Positions 17,648-26,706 of a stretch of 64,000 bases of DNA are shown here, piece by piece. Position 1 is the first letter of the stretch. Each line of letters begins with the position of its first letter. This stretch comes from Sphaerochaetaceae bacterium (lineage in GTDB: Bacteria > Spirochaetota > Spirochaetia > Sphaerochaetales > Sphaerochaetaceae). Under the pieces are notes generated by a model. That model saw only the letters and a program-made list of their open reading frames with translations. It was not told the DNA's origin and made no database searches. The DNA is taken from positions 62,001 to 126,000 of the forward strand of contig JAQQAR010000015.1 of NCBI GenBank assembly GCA_028532765.1. The letters run 5' to 3'. A program made the position numbers and the translations under genes.

Positions 17648-18652
17648 ATGCGCGCAAATATGATGCGATTGGATACGAATAAAGTGTATTTGGTCACCGG
17701 GGCTGCCGGTTTTATTGGGTTTCATCTAAGCAAGCGATTGCTTGGGCTTGGATGCAAGGTCATCGGTTTGGATAACCTGAACGATTATTATGAGGTGTCT
17801 CTCAAGGAAGAGCGACTGAGAATGTTGGCCTCAGAACAATTCATCTTTTATAAAGTTGATCTTGCTGACAGGATTGAGCTTGATGCAATCTTTGTCAGAC
17901 ACCAGGTAACCCATGTCATCAACCTTGCTGCCCAAGCGGGGGTTAGATACAGCATCGACAACCCGTATGCATACCTACAATCGAATCTTGTTGGCTTCCT
18001 CAATATCCTGGAGTGTTGTCGTCATCATGCAGTAGAACATCTGGTATATGCCAGCAGCAGCTCAGTCTATGGCTTGAACAGCAAGATACCCTACTCAACA
18101 GATGATAAAGTCGATAATCCTGTAAGCCTCTATGCAGCCACCAAGAAATCCAATGAGCTGATGGCCCATGCGTATACGCACCTCTATCATATCCCGACCA
18201 CTGGACTGAGATTCTTCACGGTCTATGGTCCGTATGGAAGACCGGATATGGCATACTTCTCATTCAGCAAAAAGATTATGGAAGGGAAAAGCATCAAGGT
18301 ATTCAACAATGGGGATATGTGGCGTGATTTCACCTATGTCGATGACATCATCACCGCATTGGAGAACATCATTCCCAATATACCTGCAGAGAATGAGGCA
18401 AAGGATCGATACAAGGTCTACAATATCGGGAATAACAAACCAGTGAGATTGAAGCAGTTCATAGAAACACTGGAACAGTGCCTTGGAAAGAACGCTGAGA
18501 AGGAGTATCTTCCGATGCAACCCGGGGACGTATACCAGACCTATGCAGATGTCACTGACTTAATGAAAGATTTTGATTTCAGACCCAACACCCCTCTTGA
18601 GCAAGGGCTTGAGGCTTTTGTCTCGTGGTTCAAGCCATACTATGGATACTAG
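17648..18652 (+). CDS. NAD-dependent epimerase, UDP-glucuronate 4-epimerase-like
   Basis: A 334-residue extended short-chain dehydrogenase that interconverts nucleotide sugars in the cytoplasm. The Rossmann motif VTGAAGFIGFHLS is at residues 16-28, the catalytic Ser region is YASSSSVYG, and the YxxxK pair is in SLYAATKKSNELMAHAY. GLRFFTVYGPYGRPDMA matches the UDP-glucuronate 4-epimerase group (LpsL/CapI), which supplies galacturonate for envelope glycans, so that activity is likely but not proven. GAGGAG lies 7 bases ahead of the ATG. Confidence 0.88.
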   Translation: MRANMMRLDTNKVYLVTGAAGFIGFHLSKRLLGLGCKVIGLDNLNDYYEVSLKEERLRMLASEQFIFYKVDLADRIELDAIFVRHQVTHVINLAAQAGVRYSIDNPYAYLQSNLVGFLNILECCRHHAVEHLVYASSSSVYGLNSKIPYSTDDKVDNPVSLYAATKKSNELMAHAYTHLYHIPTTGLRFFTVYGPYGRPDMAYFSFSKKIMEGKSIKVFNNGDMWRDFTYVDDIITALENIIPNIPAENEAKDRYKVYNIGNNKPVRLKQFIETLEQCLGKNAEKEYLPMQPGDVYQTYADVTDLMKDFDFRPNTPLEQGLEAFVSWFKPYYGY

Positions 18653-19871
18653 AAATACACTCTACGATGTAGTGATCATTGGAGGAGGAGCTGCTGGGCT
18701 GTTTCTTGCTGCTAATCTTCCCACTTCCAAGGCACTGCTGCTCGAACACAAGGAAGCAGCAGGCAAGAAGATCCTGATAACCGGTGGAGGCATGTGTAAC
18801 CTTACCAATACCCAAGCGAAAGAGGATTTCCTGCAGCATTATGGTAGCAGAGCACAGCGCAACTTTCTTCTTCCCTCCTTCCAGGCCTTTCCTCCCTCAT
18901 CTCTGATCCAATGGTTCGAGTCCAAGGGGGTTTCCCTCGTGACCAGGGAGGATGGGAAGGTGTTTCCCGCTTCGCTGGATGCCCATGAGATCAGGGATGT
19001 GCTGGTCAGGGAAAGTAAAGCCAGCATAGTGTACAACTCCAAGATATCTACACTCAGCAAGGATGGAGAATATTTCTTTGTGCGAACCGATAACGGGAGT
19101 TTTACATGCAAAAACCTGGTATTGGCTACTGGTGGAATGAGTTATCCGAACACAGGAAGTGATGGGAGTGGATATAGCCTAGCCAAAATGCTTGGGCACT
19201 CCATCGTTCCTCCAAAACCAGCGCTCGCTGCCATCATGGTGGATACGTATCAGTGGACGCATCTTGCAGGTAATGCAATCCGCTCTTCTTATGCAGAGTT
19301 TCATCATCCAGGGGAGAAAAAACGGTTTCTGCAAGCTACTGGGGATATATTGTTTACACACGATGGACTCTCAGGTCCCCTGATCCTTACGGCCAGTCGT
19401 GAGCTGAAAGCAGGCGATTCCATCACATTCTCCCTGCTGCCGATGGAGAACAAGCGAGAGGTTCAGGAAGATCTCCTTGCACTCCTCTCCTCACAACCCA
19501 AGAAGCAGGTTTCAACCATCCTCAAGGAGGCAGGTCTTGTAACATCCCTTGCCCAGCAGGTAGTCAGGGAACTTGCGCTTGATCCTAGCAGTACCACAGC
19601 CCACCTGAACAAAGCACAGCGGCAGGACCTGGTTAGGATGGTTACAGAGAGACGGTTCATCATCAAGGGGATCAAGGGATTCAATGCAGCGATGGTCACC
19701 TCTGGTGGCGTGAGCTTGAAAGAGGTAGACAGAAACAACATGCAGTCGAAGGTGGTTGAGCATCTCTATTTCTGTGGTGAAATTTTGGATGTGGATGGAC
19801 AGAGTGGAGGCTACAACCTTCAGGCGGCGTTTTCAACAGCGTACTGTGTAGCTGAACATATACAAGTATAG
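18642..19871 (+). CDS. HI0933-family FAD-dependent oxidoreductase
   Basis: A 409-residue flavoprotein of the HI0933/YhiN ('aminoacetone oxidase') family. The FAD-binding motif VVIIGGGAAGLFLAANL starts at residue 10, KKILITGGGMCNLTN follows, VLATGGMSYPNTGSDG sits mid-protein, and FCGEILDVDGQSGGYNLQAAF near the C-terminus completes the FAD site. The physiological substrate of the family is not established. The ATG at 18642 lies within the end of the epimerase gene (11-base overlap), so the two are coupled. Confidence 0.88.
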   Translation: MDTRNTLYDVVIIGGGAAGLFLAANLPTSKALLLEHKEAAGKKILITGGGMCNLTNTQAKEDFLQHYGSRAQRNFLLPSFQAFPPSSLIQWFESKGVSLVTREDGKVFPASLDAHEIRDVLVRESKASIVYNSKISTLSKDGEYFFVRTDNGSFTCKNLVLATGGMSYPNTGSDGSGYSLAKMLGHSIVPPKPALAAIMVDTYQWTHLAGNAIRSSYAEFHHPGEKKRFLQATGDILFTHDGLSGPLILTASRELKAGDSITFSLLPMENKREVQEDLLALLSSQPKKQVSTILKEAGLVTSLAQQVVRELALDPSSTTAHLNKAQRQDLVRMVTERRFIIKGIKGFNAAMVTSGGVSLKEVDRNNMQSKVVEHLYFCGEILDVDGQSGGYNLQAAFSTAYCVAEHIQV

Positions 19872-19883
19872 GAGGAAGATTAT

Positions 19884-20243
19884 ATGCAATTTCTTTGGAC
19901 AACCATAACCGTTGGGAATATGGAAGAGAGCCTGGAATTTTACCAGGATATTCTCTCACTACCGGTATCCAGCAGGATGCAAACACCTGCCGCTGAGATC
20001 GTGTTTTTAGGAGATGGAGAAACAAAGATCGAGTTGATCCATCACCCAGAAGAAAAGGTCTCTCCCGTGGGAAAGAACATCAGTATAGGATTAAGCGTCG
20101 AGAATCTTGATGATTATATGGCGATGCTCAAGGAAAAAGGCATTCCTATCGCAGAGGGACCTTTCTCACCAAATCCTTCCATCCGGTTTTGCTTTGTGCA
20201 TGACCCGAACGGTGTCCGTGTACAATTCGTGGAACGTAACTGA
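19884..20243 (+). CDS. VOC/glyoxalase-fold protein
   Basis: A 119-residue vicinal-oxygen-chelate protein with two beta-alpha-beta-beta-beta repeats. TITVGNMEESLEFYQDILSL is the start of repeat one, FCFVHDPNGVRVQFVE ends repeat two, with the metal-ligand Glu (VQFVE) and His (IELIHHPEE) candidates visible. It may be a lactoylglutathione-lyase-like enzyme or a binding protein; the substrate is not readable. AGGAGG precedes the ATG and it is 12 bases after the HI0933-type gene, hence in the same operon. Confidence 0.82.
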   Translation: MQFLWTTITVGNMEESLEFYQDILSLPVSSRMQTPAAEIVFLGDGETKIELIHHPEEKVSPVGKNISIGLSVENLDDYMAMLKEKGIPIAEGPFSPNPSIRFCFVHDPNGVRVQFVERN

Positions 20244-20248
20244 CAGAG

Positions 20249-20276
20249 TTTGAGCCGGGATTTCTCCCGGCTCAAA
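20249..20276. terminator. Hairpin between convergent VOC gene and ygeW
   Basis: TTTGAGCCGGGA pairs perfectly (12 bp) with TCCCGGCTCAAA around a 4-base loop. It sits between convergent genes and likely stops both; neither side has a long T run beyond the stem's own AAA/TTT. Confidence 0.65.
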
Positions 20277-20302
20277 AACCCTAGATACCTTTGGGATACT
20301 GA

Positions 20303-21502
20303 CTATTTGATGCGCTTTACAGCAGCCTCAAGCAGCTCTTCCAGCTTTGCAGAAGGATTCTGGAACTTTGCAAGGAAGATCATTGCAGCAATGATGTATG
20401 GCTTGTAACTGGCTTCCTTGTACAGGGGTACCAGATACCTGTCGAATACGGAAGCTTCAACCTCACCTTCCTTACAGGAAAGACCGGTGATGTCAGCAGG
20501 CAGGCAGTGCATGTAGAGTGCCTTTCCGTCCTTGGTGGTCTTCATCAAGTCTTCGGTACAGGTCCAATCCTTGAATTTTGCATTGTTTGCCAGACAGGTC
20601 TTCTCCAGTGCCTTCAATGCTTCCTGGTCGCCCTGCTCAACAATCTTGGTTCTCTCTTCCATAACAGCAAAGGGAGCCCAGCTCTTGGGATAGACAATGT
20701 CAGCATCCTTGAATGCTTCAGCCATGGACTCCACTCTCTTGTAGGAACCACCGCTCTTCTTTGCATTCTCTGCAGCGACTTCTTCAACATCAGCCATAAC
20801 ATTGTACCCTTCTGGGTGAGCAAGTACGACATCCATGCCAAAGCGGGTGAACAGTCCGATGATGCCCTGAGGAACAGAGAGTGGCTTGCCGTATGAGGGG
20901 CTATATGCCCAGGTCATGGCTACTTTCTTGCCCTTGAGGTTCTCAACACCACCAAAGTGATTGATCACATGCAGCATGTCAGCCATGCTCTGGGTTGGGT
21001 GATCGATATCGCACTGGAGGTTGACCAAGGTGGGTCTCTGCTCGAGTACTCCATCGTCATAGCCGTCCTGTACAGCCTCAGCAACAGTCTTCATGTAGGT
21101 GTGGCCTTTGCCAATATACATGTCGTCACGGATACCGATGACGTCAGCCATGAAACTTACCATGTTGGCGGTTTCACGAACGGTCTCGCCGTGAGCGATC
21201 TGGCTGGTTTTCTCGTCAAGATCCTGGACTTCAAGGCCGAGCAGGTTACAAGCACTTGCAAAGCTGAAGCGTGTTCTTGTGGAGTTGTCACGGAAAACGG
21301 AGATTCCAAGTCCACTGTCGAACACCTTGGTGGAAATATTGTTCTCGCGTAATGCACGCAGTACTTCTGCTACCTGAAAAACGGCAGCAATTTCGTCATC
21401 ACTCTCTTTCCAGGTATGGAAAAAGTCGTTGAGATACATGTTGTCAGTTTTGAGGGTTTTCAGTTCCTCGATCATCTGTTTGATTGTGGCTTTGTCCTTC
21501 AT
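20303..21502 (-). CDS. ygeW: Knotted carbamoyltransferase YgeW
   Basis: A 399-residue member of the aspartate/ornithine carbamoyltransferase fold in the YgeW group, which is tied to anaerobic purine catabolism; the exact substrate of YgeW is not settled. The carbamoyl-phosphate loop SVFRDNSTRTRFS is at residues 68-80, NLQCDIDHPTQSMADM carries HPTQ, and MHCLPADITG is the H-C-L-P motif. From memory, sequence matches E. coli YgeW (396 aa) almost end to end. GGAGG lies ahead of the ATG at 21502. It follows xdhD but is separated from it by a terminator-like hairpin and a 16-bp direct-repeat element. Confidence 0.93.
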   Translation of the reverse strand: MKDKATIKQMIEELKTLKTDNMYLNDFFHTWKESDDEIAAVFQVAEVLRALRENNISTKVFDSGLGISVFRDNSTRTRFSFASACNLLGLEVQDLDEKTSQIAHGETVRETANMVSFMADVIGIRDDMYIGKGHTYMKTVAEAVQDGYDDGVLEQRPTLVNLQCDIDHPTQSMADMLHVINHFGGVENLKGKKVAMTWAYSPSYGKPLSVPQGIIGLFTRFGMDVVLAHPEGYNVMADVEEVAAENAKKSGGSYKRVESMAEAFKDADIVYPKSWAPFAVMEERTKIVEQGDQEALKALEKTCLANNAKFKDWTCTEDLMKTTKDGKALYMHCLPADITGLSCKEGEVEASVFDRYLVPLYKEASYKPYIIAAMIFLAKFQNPSAKLEELLEAAVKRIK

Positions 21503-21532
21503 GTGGGGAAACCTCCGTAAGTTTTGAATCAT

Positions 21533-21583
21533 AAAAAATCCAGACAATGGCACTATACCATGGCAGTGTCCCATTGTCCAGAT
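21533..21583 (-). terminator. Terminator/attenuator between xdhD and ygeW
   Basis: On the minus strand AATCTGGACAATGG pairs with CCATTGTCTGGATT (14 pairs, two G-T), with an inner CACT/AGTG stem, then TTTTTT (21538-21533). It lies only about 30 bases before the ygeW ATG, so it would end xdhD transcripts or act as an attenuator in the ygeW leader. Confidence 0.75.
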
Positions 21584-21587
21584 TTAT

Positions 21588-21603
21588 GTTGCAGTTTGTT
21601 GCA
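21588..21603. promoter_or_regulatory. 16-bp direct-repeat element, site 3
   Basis: GTTGCAGTTTGTTGCA on the plus strand (TGCAACAAACTGCAAC toward ygeW). It lies in the 108-base gap after the xdhD stop and just before the terminator-like hairpin, so it may control ygeW separately. Confidence 0.55.
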
Positions 21604-21611
21604 AGATTCCG

Positions 21612-24491
21612 TTAAATCTTGCCAAGCTCCTTCAAGATCTTCTCAGGTGAGAACGGCCAACTGCGCATCCAAACTCCTACAGCATCGTGTATGGCGATGG
21701 CGAGAGCTGGAGCTGCTCCGTTGGTTGCGATCTCACTGATAGATTTGGCTCCATAGGGGCCTACCTCATCATTGATATCGATCAGGACCGCCTTGAAGTC
21801 CTCTGGCTGTTCATCAACCATGGGGACTCCATACTCACTCAGTTTTGCATTGATACAGACACCATTCTCATCGAGGAGCATCTGCTCATAGAGCGAATGC
21901 CCGACAGATTTCAGGGCAGCACCATACATCTGACAGAGTGCCAATTCCGGATTGATCGGGGTACCGGCATCCTGCAGGGCATAGTACTTCTGTACCTTTA
22001 CCTGGCCAGTTCTGACGTTGACCGCGACCTGCACAAAGTGAGCACCGTAAGGGATGGAGTTGTGGTTCGTGGTAAAGGAACCTTTTCCCATCACCTGACC
22101 ACGACCTGTACCGGTAAGTGCATCATGACTGAGCTTTGCGTAATCAAGTGTCTTGCCACTCTTGGTACTGTACACCTCACCAGGAGAGCGAAGGATCAAA
22201 TCCTCTGCTTTCTCTCCCATCTGGTAGGCTGCCTCATCAAGCAGATTCTTCTTCAGGTCCTGTGCAGCCTTGTAGCTTGCACCACCACTGAAATAGGTCC
22301 CACTGGAAGCATAGGCACCCGTGTCAAACGTACAGCTGTCGGTATCACCACTGGTAACGGTCACCCTGTCCAGAGGCACACAGAAGGCTTCACTGATCAT
22401 CTTAGCGCTGATGGTATCCAACCCGGTACCCAAATCGGCGCCGCCACTGAATATCTGGAATGTTCCATCGGTCAGCAGTTTAGCCCATGCATTGGAGTGG
22501 TCGAGGCCGGGCAACCCGCTTCCCTGCTGGATCATGGCAAAACCCTTGCCGATTCTCCAGTCGGGGTCCTTGGATTCAACTTTCTTGCCCCACTCGATCA
22601 TCTTTGCACCCTGGGTAAGGGCCTGTTCCAAACCACATGAACCAACGGGCACCACATTTCCTTCACGGCCTTCGCCGAGGCCCTTGAGAATCTCAAGCAT
22701 GTAGCCTGGTTCAACCTTGTTCTTCATGGCCATGTCGTAGTAATCGATTCCCAGCTTTTCTGCAAGCTCCGCCATACAGGTCATCAGTGAGTAGGTACCC
22801 TTAGGGGCTCCATAGCCCTGATAGGCTCCTGTAGGTGGAATGTTTGTGTAATAGGTAATTACATCAAACTTCATGTTGTCGCACTTGAGCAAAGGCAAGG
22901 TCTTGCTGCATGCATTCATCGGGACCGTAAGACAGTGGTTGCCGTATGGTCCGGTATTTGCCCTTACATCCATGTAGACTGCGGTAATGGTGCCGTCTTT
23001 CTTTCCGCCCATCTTGACGGTCATCCGCATCGGATGGCGGGTGGAGTTTGCGATAAACTCTTCCTCACGGGTATTGCGGTAGTAGATTGGTTTTCCGGTG
23101 ATCCAAGTGGCATATCCTACCAGATCCTCGACCAAAATATCCTGCTTGCTGCCATATCCACCGCCAACACGCTCCTTGATGATGCGAATCTTGTTCTCAG
23201 GAATCTGACAGACCCAAGAGACAATTCTTCTCACATGGTAGGGAACCTGGGTGGAGGCATTGATAACCAATCTTCCACCATCAATCCTGGCATAGGCCAG
23301 GTGTGGCTCAAGGGGAGTACACTGGATCTGACTGGTCTGGTAGGTCCTTTCGACCACAGCATCAGCTTCCTCAAATCCCTTTTCCACATCACCAATCTGC
23401 CCATGGGCTGCTGAGGCAATATTTCTTCTGATATCACCATGAAGCGGGAACTGGTAGACAACCTTTCCATCCCTGGGGTCGGCATCCTTGTTGTACTCCT
23501 CCAAATTCTCGGGAGCACCACTGCGATACTCTACCACCCCGTTATGAACACGAGGGGCTCCTTCTTCCATCGCTTCCTCAACGGTGAATACTGGCTTGAG
23601 TACCTCGTACTCCACCTTTATCGCAGATCGAGCAGCAACTGCCTGTTCATACGTTTCTGCAACGATTGCTGCTACACGGTCACCCACATGCCTAACCTTC
23701 CTGTTCAGCAATCTGCGATCGTGTGGGCTGGGTTCTGGATTCCCCTGCCCAGCCTGCATATAGAATACATCAGGACAGTTCTCATGGGTGATGATAGTGA
23801 CCACGCCTTCCATCGCCAGGGCTTTCTTGGTATCGATCTTCTTGATGTAAGCATGGGCGTATGGGCTGCGAAGGATCACCATGGAGTGATAACCCGGTAA
23901 AACCCTGTCCTCAACAAAGCTGGCTTCGCCTGCAACCAGTTGCGGTCCATCGACCTTTCCCTTTGGCTTTCCAACATAGGTCAGCTCATCTCTAAAGGAG
24001 GGAGAAATTTCGCTCTTGTATGCACCATCCTTCATTCTTTCCAGAGCCAACTTCACTGCCAGATAGTAGTGTTCATAGCCTGCATCGCGGATAAAGATAC
24101 CACTAAGTACCTGATTGATTTGTTCCTTGGTAGGATTGGTTTCATGTTCAAGCAACCAAGTCAGGAGCAACGCTGCAGCAGGTGCATTGTAAGCACTCTG
24201 TACGACGCCTGCATCGATCATGGCCTGCTGGATGACATTCAGACTTCGACTGGTACCCATCGATTCAGCGGTCTTGATCTCAGCACCATCAGCCTGGAGT
24301 GCCAACATCAGATTGGCATACACAGGAACATCATTGAAAATAACGGTATCACTGCCTGCAAAGCCTTCCTTATCATCACTATCACGTACGCTGGTATACC
24401 CAAGGCGAACGAGCATTTCACGCAAGCTTTCTGACTGCTTGCAACTTACTGTATGTTTCTTACCGTTAACGGTACAGACAATTTTGTTCAT
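21612..24491 (-). CDS. xdhD: Molybdenum hydroxylase XdhD
   Basis: A 959-residue xanthine-dehydrogenase-family enzyme, proposed to hydroxylate purine or an 8-oxo/2-oxopurine. Residues 1-165 keep the two-domain [2Fe-2S] fold, but ligand cysteines are gone: residues 38-48 read SDDKEGFAGSD where relatives have CGxGxCGxC, 98-103 read QSAYNAP-like sequence and 131-138 read GIFIRDAG for GNLCRCTG. The Mo-binding part (about 180-959) is intact, with GGGYGSKQD, GGADLGTGLD and the catalytic Glu near 920 in GAKSISE. E. coli XdhD shows the same loss. AAAGGAGG precedes the ATG, which overlaps the ygfM stop (ATGA). Confidence 0.93.
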   Translation of the reverse strand: MNKIVCTVNGKKHTVSCKQSESLREMLVRLGYTSVRDSDDKEGFAGSDTVIFNDVPVYANLMLALQADGAEIKTAESMGTSRSLNVIQQAMIDAGVVQSAYNAPAAALLLTWLLEHETNPTKEQINQVLSGIFIRDAGYEHYYLAVKLALERMKDGAYKSEISPSFRDELTYVGKPKGKVDGPQLVAGEASFVEDRVLPGYHSMVILRSPYAHAYIKKIDTKKALAMEGVVTIITHENCPDVFYMQAGQGNPEPSPHDRRLLNRKVRHVGDRVAAIVAETYEQAVAARSAIKVEYEVLKPVFTVEEAMEEGAPRVHNGVVEYRSGAPENLEEYNKDADPRDGKVVYQFPLHGDIRRNIASAAHGQIGDVEKGFEEADAVVERTYQTSQIQCTPLEPHLAYARIDGGRLVINASTQVPYHVRRIVSWVCQIPENKIRIIKERVGGGYGSKQDILVEDLVGYATWITGKPIYYRNTREEEFIANSTRHPMRMTVKMGGKKDGTITAVYMDVRANTGPYGNHCLTVPMNACSKTLPLLKCDNMKFDVITYYTNIPPTGAYQGYGAPKGTYSLMTCMAELAEKLGIDYYDMAMKNKVEPGYMLEILKGLGEGREGNVVPVGSCGLEQALTQGAKMIEWGKKVESKDPDWRIGKGFAMIQQGSGLPGLDHSNAWAKLLTDGTFQIFSGGADLGTGLDTISAKMISEAFCVPLDRVTVTSGDTDSCTFDTGAYASSGTYFSGGASYKAAQDLKKNLLDEAAYQMGEKAEDLILRSPGEVYSTKSGKTLDYAKLSHDALTGTGRGQVMGKGSFTTNHNSIPYGAHFVQVAVNVRTGQVKVQKYYALQDAGTPINPELALCQMYGAALKSVGHSLYEQMLLDENGVCINAKLSEYGVPMVDEQPEDFKAVLIDINDEVGPYGAKSISEIATNGAAPALAIAIHDAVGVWMRSWPFSPEKILKELGKI

Positions 24492-25321
24492 TGTGCACCT
24501 CCTTTGAGAAATGCAGAGAAGAGTTGCCCCACCCCTTCACTGGCTATATAGCGCTTGTAATCGGAGCTGCCAGTCATATCGTCCACGACCTCAATGTCAT
24601 GCCGCACAGCAAGCTGTACATCCTCTCTTGTGGTCAACTCACCGTTCTCGATAGAATTTTCCACCTTTTCCAATCGTTGGACTCCTTTTCCGTATACAGC
24701 AACAAAGACCCGTACGTGGTCTATGACCTGCTCACTGTCCTTTGTTGCACTGAATCCAACGGTTACCGCAGCACGATTCTGGCTGCTCATTGCATACCGC
24801 AAGGTTCCCACATACCGGTCATCCTTGGAAAGGCTGACAGCCAACAACAAGGTACCTGCAAACTGCTTATGATAAGCATGGTATTCTCGGATGGGGATAT
24901 TGTCCTCACTGTATACTCCCTTCTCGGTCAGATTGGCCGTAAGAAGCCGAGCACGGCTTGCAAGCAATGCTGGAGCAAGATAGGAGTGATCACTCATCAG
25001 TGCAAGGTTGCCTCCAATGGTGGCCATATTACGCTTCGTGAAGGAACCACAGAAATGAGCAGCATCCTTGAGCCATGAAGGGATCAATGGTGATTCGATC
25101 AGCTGCTGCAGCGTCACCATGCTACCAATCTTGATGGTGGAACCTTCATCTGTGATGGTATCCAAACCAAGCTTGGAGAGGCTGATGGCAGTCTGGCCCT
25201 CAACGGTTGAATGAAGACGGTTGATCTCCGTCCCCCCTGCATAAAACACACTCTTGGTGTTTGAACGCTTCTTGTTCAGAGCGTCTTCAGTAGTATTCGC
25301 TATGAGATATTCCTGTATCAT
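24488..25321 (-). CDS. ygfM: FAD-binding subunit YgfM
   Basis: A 277-residue FAD-binding subunit of the CO-dehydrogenase/xanthine-dehydrogenase medium-chain family, the expected partner of XdhD. AGGTEINRL (about residue 30) and NMATIGGNLALMSDHSYLAP (about residue 95) are the two FAD contacts (family forms AGGTD and xTIGGNLA). Normally electrons reach it from the Mo centre through two [2Fe-2S] clusters, which XdhD lacks here. Its ATG overlaps the deaminase stop and its stop overlaps the xdhD start, so deaminase-ygfM-xdhD are translated as a coupled set. Confidence 0.92.
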   Translation of the reverse strand: MIQEYLIANTTEDALNKKRSNTKSVFYAGGTEINRLHSTVEGQTAISLSKLGLDTITDEGSTIKIGSMVTLQQLIESPLIPSWLKDAAHFCGSFTKRNMATIGGNLALMSDHSYLAPALLASRARLLTANLTEKGVYSEDNIPIREYHAYHKQFAGTLLLAVSLSKDDRYVGTLRYAMSSQNRAAVTVGFSATKDSEQVIDHVRVFVAVYGKGVQRLEKVENSIENGELTTREDVQLAVRHDIEVVDDMTGSSDYKRYIASEGVGQLFSAFLKGGAQ

Positions 25322-26706
25322 ACAGCCTCCTCTTTGGCAGCTTGACCCATCATACGCTTGCTGATGGCATTTGCCTTGTCTGCAAGTTCCTGCTCGTCAT
25401 ATCCGACCAGCTGCCCGTGATCGACTACAACCTTTCCGTTTATGATTGTATAGTCAGTGTTGTGATTGGTGCCGCAGAAAAGCAAGCTTGCAACCGGATC
25501 ACTTTGACTTCCCGCATAGGGTAATTTGGAAACATCAAAGATTGCCAGATCGGCAGCCCACCCTTCTTCCAGGCGGCCAACGTTCGAGAAATTAAGCGCT
25601 TTCGCACCGTTTTCTGTTGCCATGGTAAATGCCTCATTGGCACTCAGTGCATCAGAACCATATTTCACCCGTTGCAGAAGCATTGCCTGACGTACCTCAG
25701 CAAGCATATCCGAGCTGTCATTGCTGGCACTTCCATCTACGGCAACCGCTACATTGATACCCATCGGCAACATCTCGTTGACCCGGCAGATACCACTACC
25801 GAGGCGCATATTCGAGGACGGGCAATGGGCAATATGGGAACCTGTCTCTGCAAGGATTTTCAACTCTTCATCATTGAAGTGGATTCCATGTGCATAAAAG
25901 ACATCATCCCCGATAAGGTTACACTCCTGCATAAGAGCAACAGGACGCATCCCATACATCTCCTGGCAGAAATCAGCTTCGTCATAGGTCTCACAGAGGT
26001 GGGTATGTAATCGCACCCCATACTTCCTTGCAAGTTCAGCGGTCTTTGTCATCAAATCCTTGGTGACACTGAAGGGACTACATGGAGCGAGGGCTATCTT
26101 GTGCATTGCATCCGGGGCACTGTCATGGTAGGTCTTGATGCATCGCTCACTGTCAGCGAGAATCTCATCCTCAGTCTGTACAACGCTGTCGGGTGGAAGC
26201 CCTCCGTCCTTCTTGCTCAAACTCATCGAGCCTCTCGTGGGACTGAAGCGCATTCCCAGCGTGTCTGCAGCCTCAAATTGAAGGCCCATCAGATCACCCT
26301 TGAATGAGCGTGGATAGAGGTAGTGGTGGTCAGTGGTAAGGGTACAACCGGTCTTCATCAGCTCAGCCATTGCAAGCATTGATGAATAGTAGACTGCTTC
26401 CTCATCCACATATTTCCAAACCTCATAGAGGAATTTCAACCAATCGAAGAGCTTTGCATTCTGCACAGCAGGATGATTTCTGGTTAATGTCTGGTAGAAG
26501 TGATGGTGCGTGTTTACCAAACCCGGGATGACCACATGGTTTGAGCAGTCGATGGTACGACCCTTTGCGGGAGCAGCCAATCCACCCCCAGGAGCAATCT
26601 TGGCGACCTTGTTGTTTTCGATCAACAAATCAGCGCCCCAATATTTCTTTCCATCAAATGTGGGTTGTAGACAGTAGATGTTCTTCAAGAGAAGCGAGGA
26701 ACTCAT
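25318..26706 (-). CDS. 8-oxoguanine deaminase-like amidohydrolase
   Basis: A 462-residue amidohydrolase of the SsnA/AtzC deaminase group. Metal and catalytic residues are visible: NTHHHFYQTLTRN (about residue 67), HLCETYDEADFC, YAHGIHF and AVDGSASND. LAPCSPFSV and AHCPSSNMRLGSGI are patterns of 8-oxoguanine deaminases, so conversion of 8-oxoguanine to urate is a reasonable guess; guanine or another aminopurine is possible. The ATG at 26706 is chosen because GAAGGAG precedes it. It opens a translationally coupled set with ygfM and xdhD and lies 310 bases downstream of ygeY. Confidence 0.82.
   Translation of the reverse strand: MSSSLLLKNIYCLQPTFDGKKYWGADLLIENNKVAKIAPGGGLAAPAKGRTIDCSNHVVIPGLVNTHHHFYQTLTRNHPAVQNAKLFDWLKFLYEVWKYVDEEAVYYSSMLAMAELMKTGCTLTTDHHYLYPRSFKGDLMGLQFEAADTLGMRFSPTRGSMSLSKKDGGLPPDSVVQTEDEILADSERCIKTYHDSAPDAMHKIALAPCSPFSVTKDLMTKTAELARKYGVRLHTHLCETYDEADFCQEMYGMRPVALMQECNLIGDDVFYAHGIHFNDEELKILAETGSHIAHCPSSNMRLGSGICRVNEMLPMGINVAVAVDGSASNDSSDMLAEVRQAMLLQRVKYGSDALSANEAFTMATENGAKALNFSNVGRLEEGWAADLAIFDVSKLPYAGSQSDPVASLLFCGTNHNTDYTIINGKVVVDHGQLVGYDEQELADKANAISKRMMGQAAKEEAV

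Noticed and set aside
21612-24491. Selenocysteine insertion in XdhD
   Set aside because: No in-frame TGA interrupts the gene and no SECIS-like element was recognised; the selenium link of this gene family concerns cofactor, not a Sec residue, as far as visible here.
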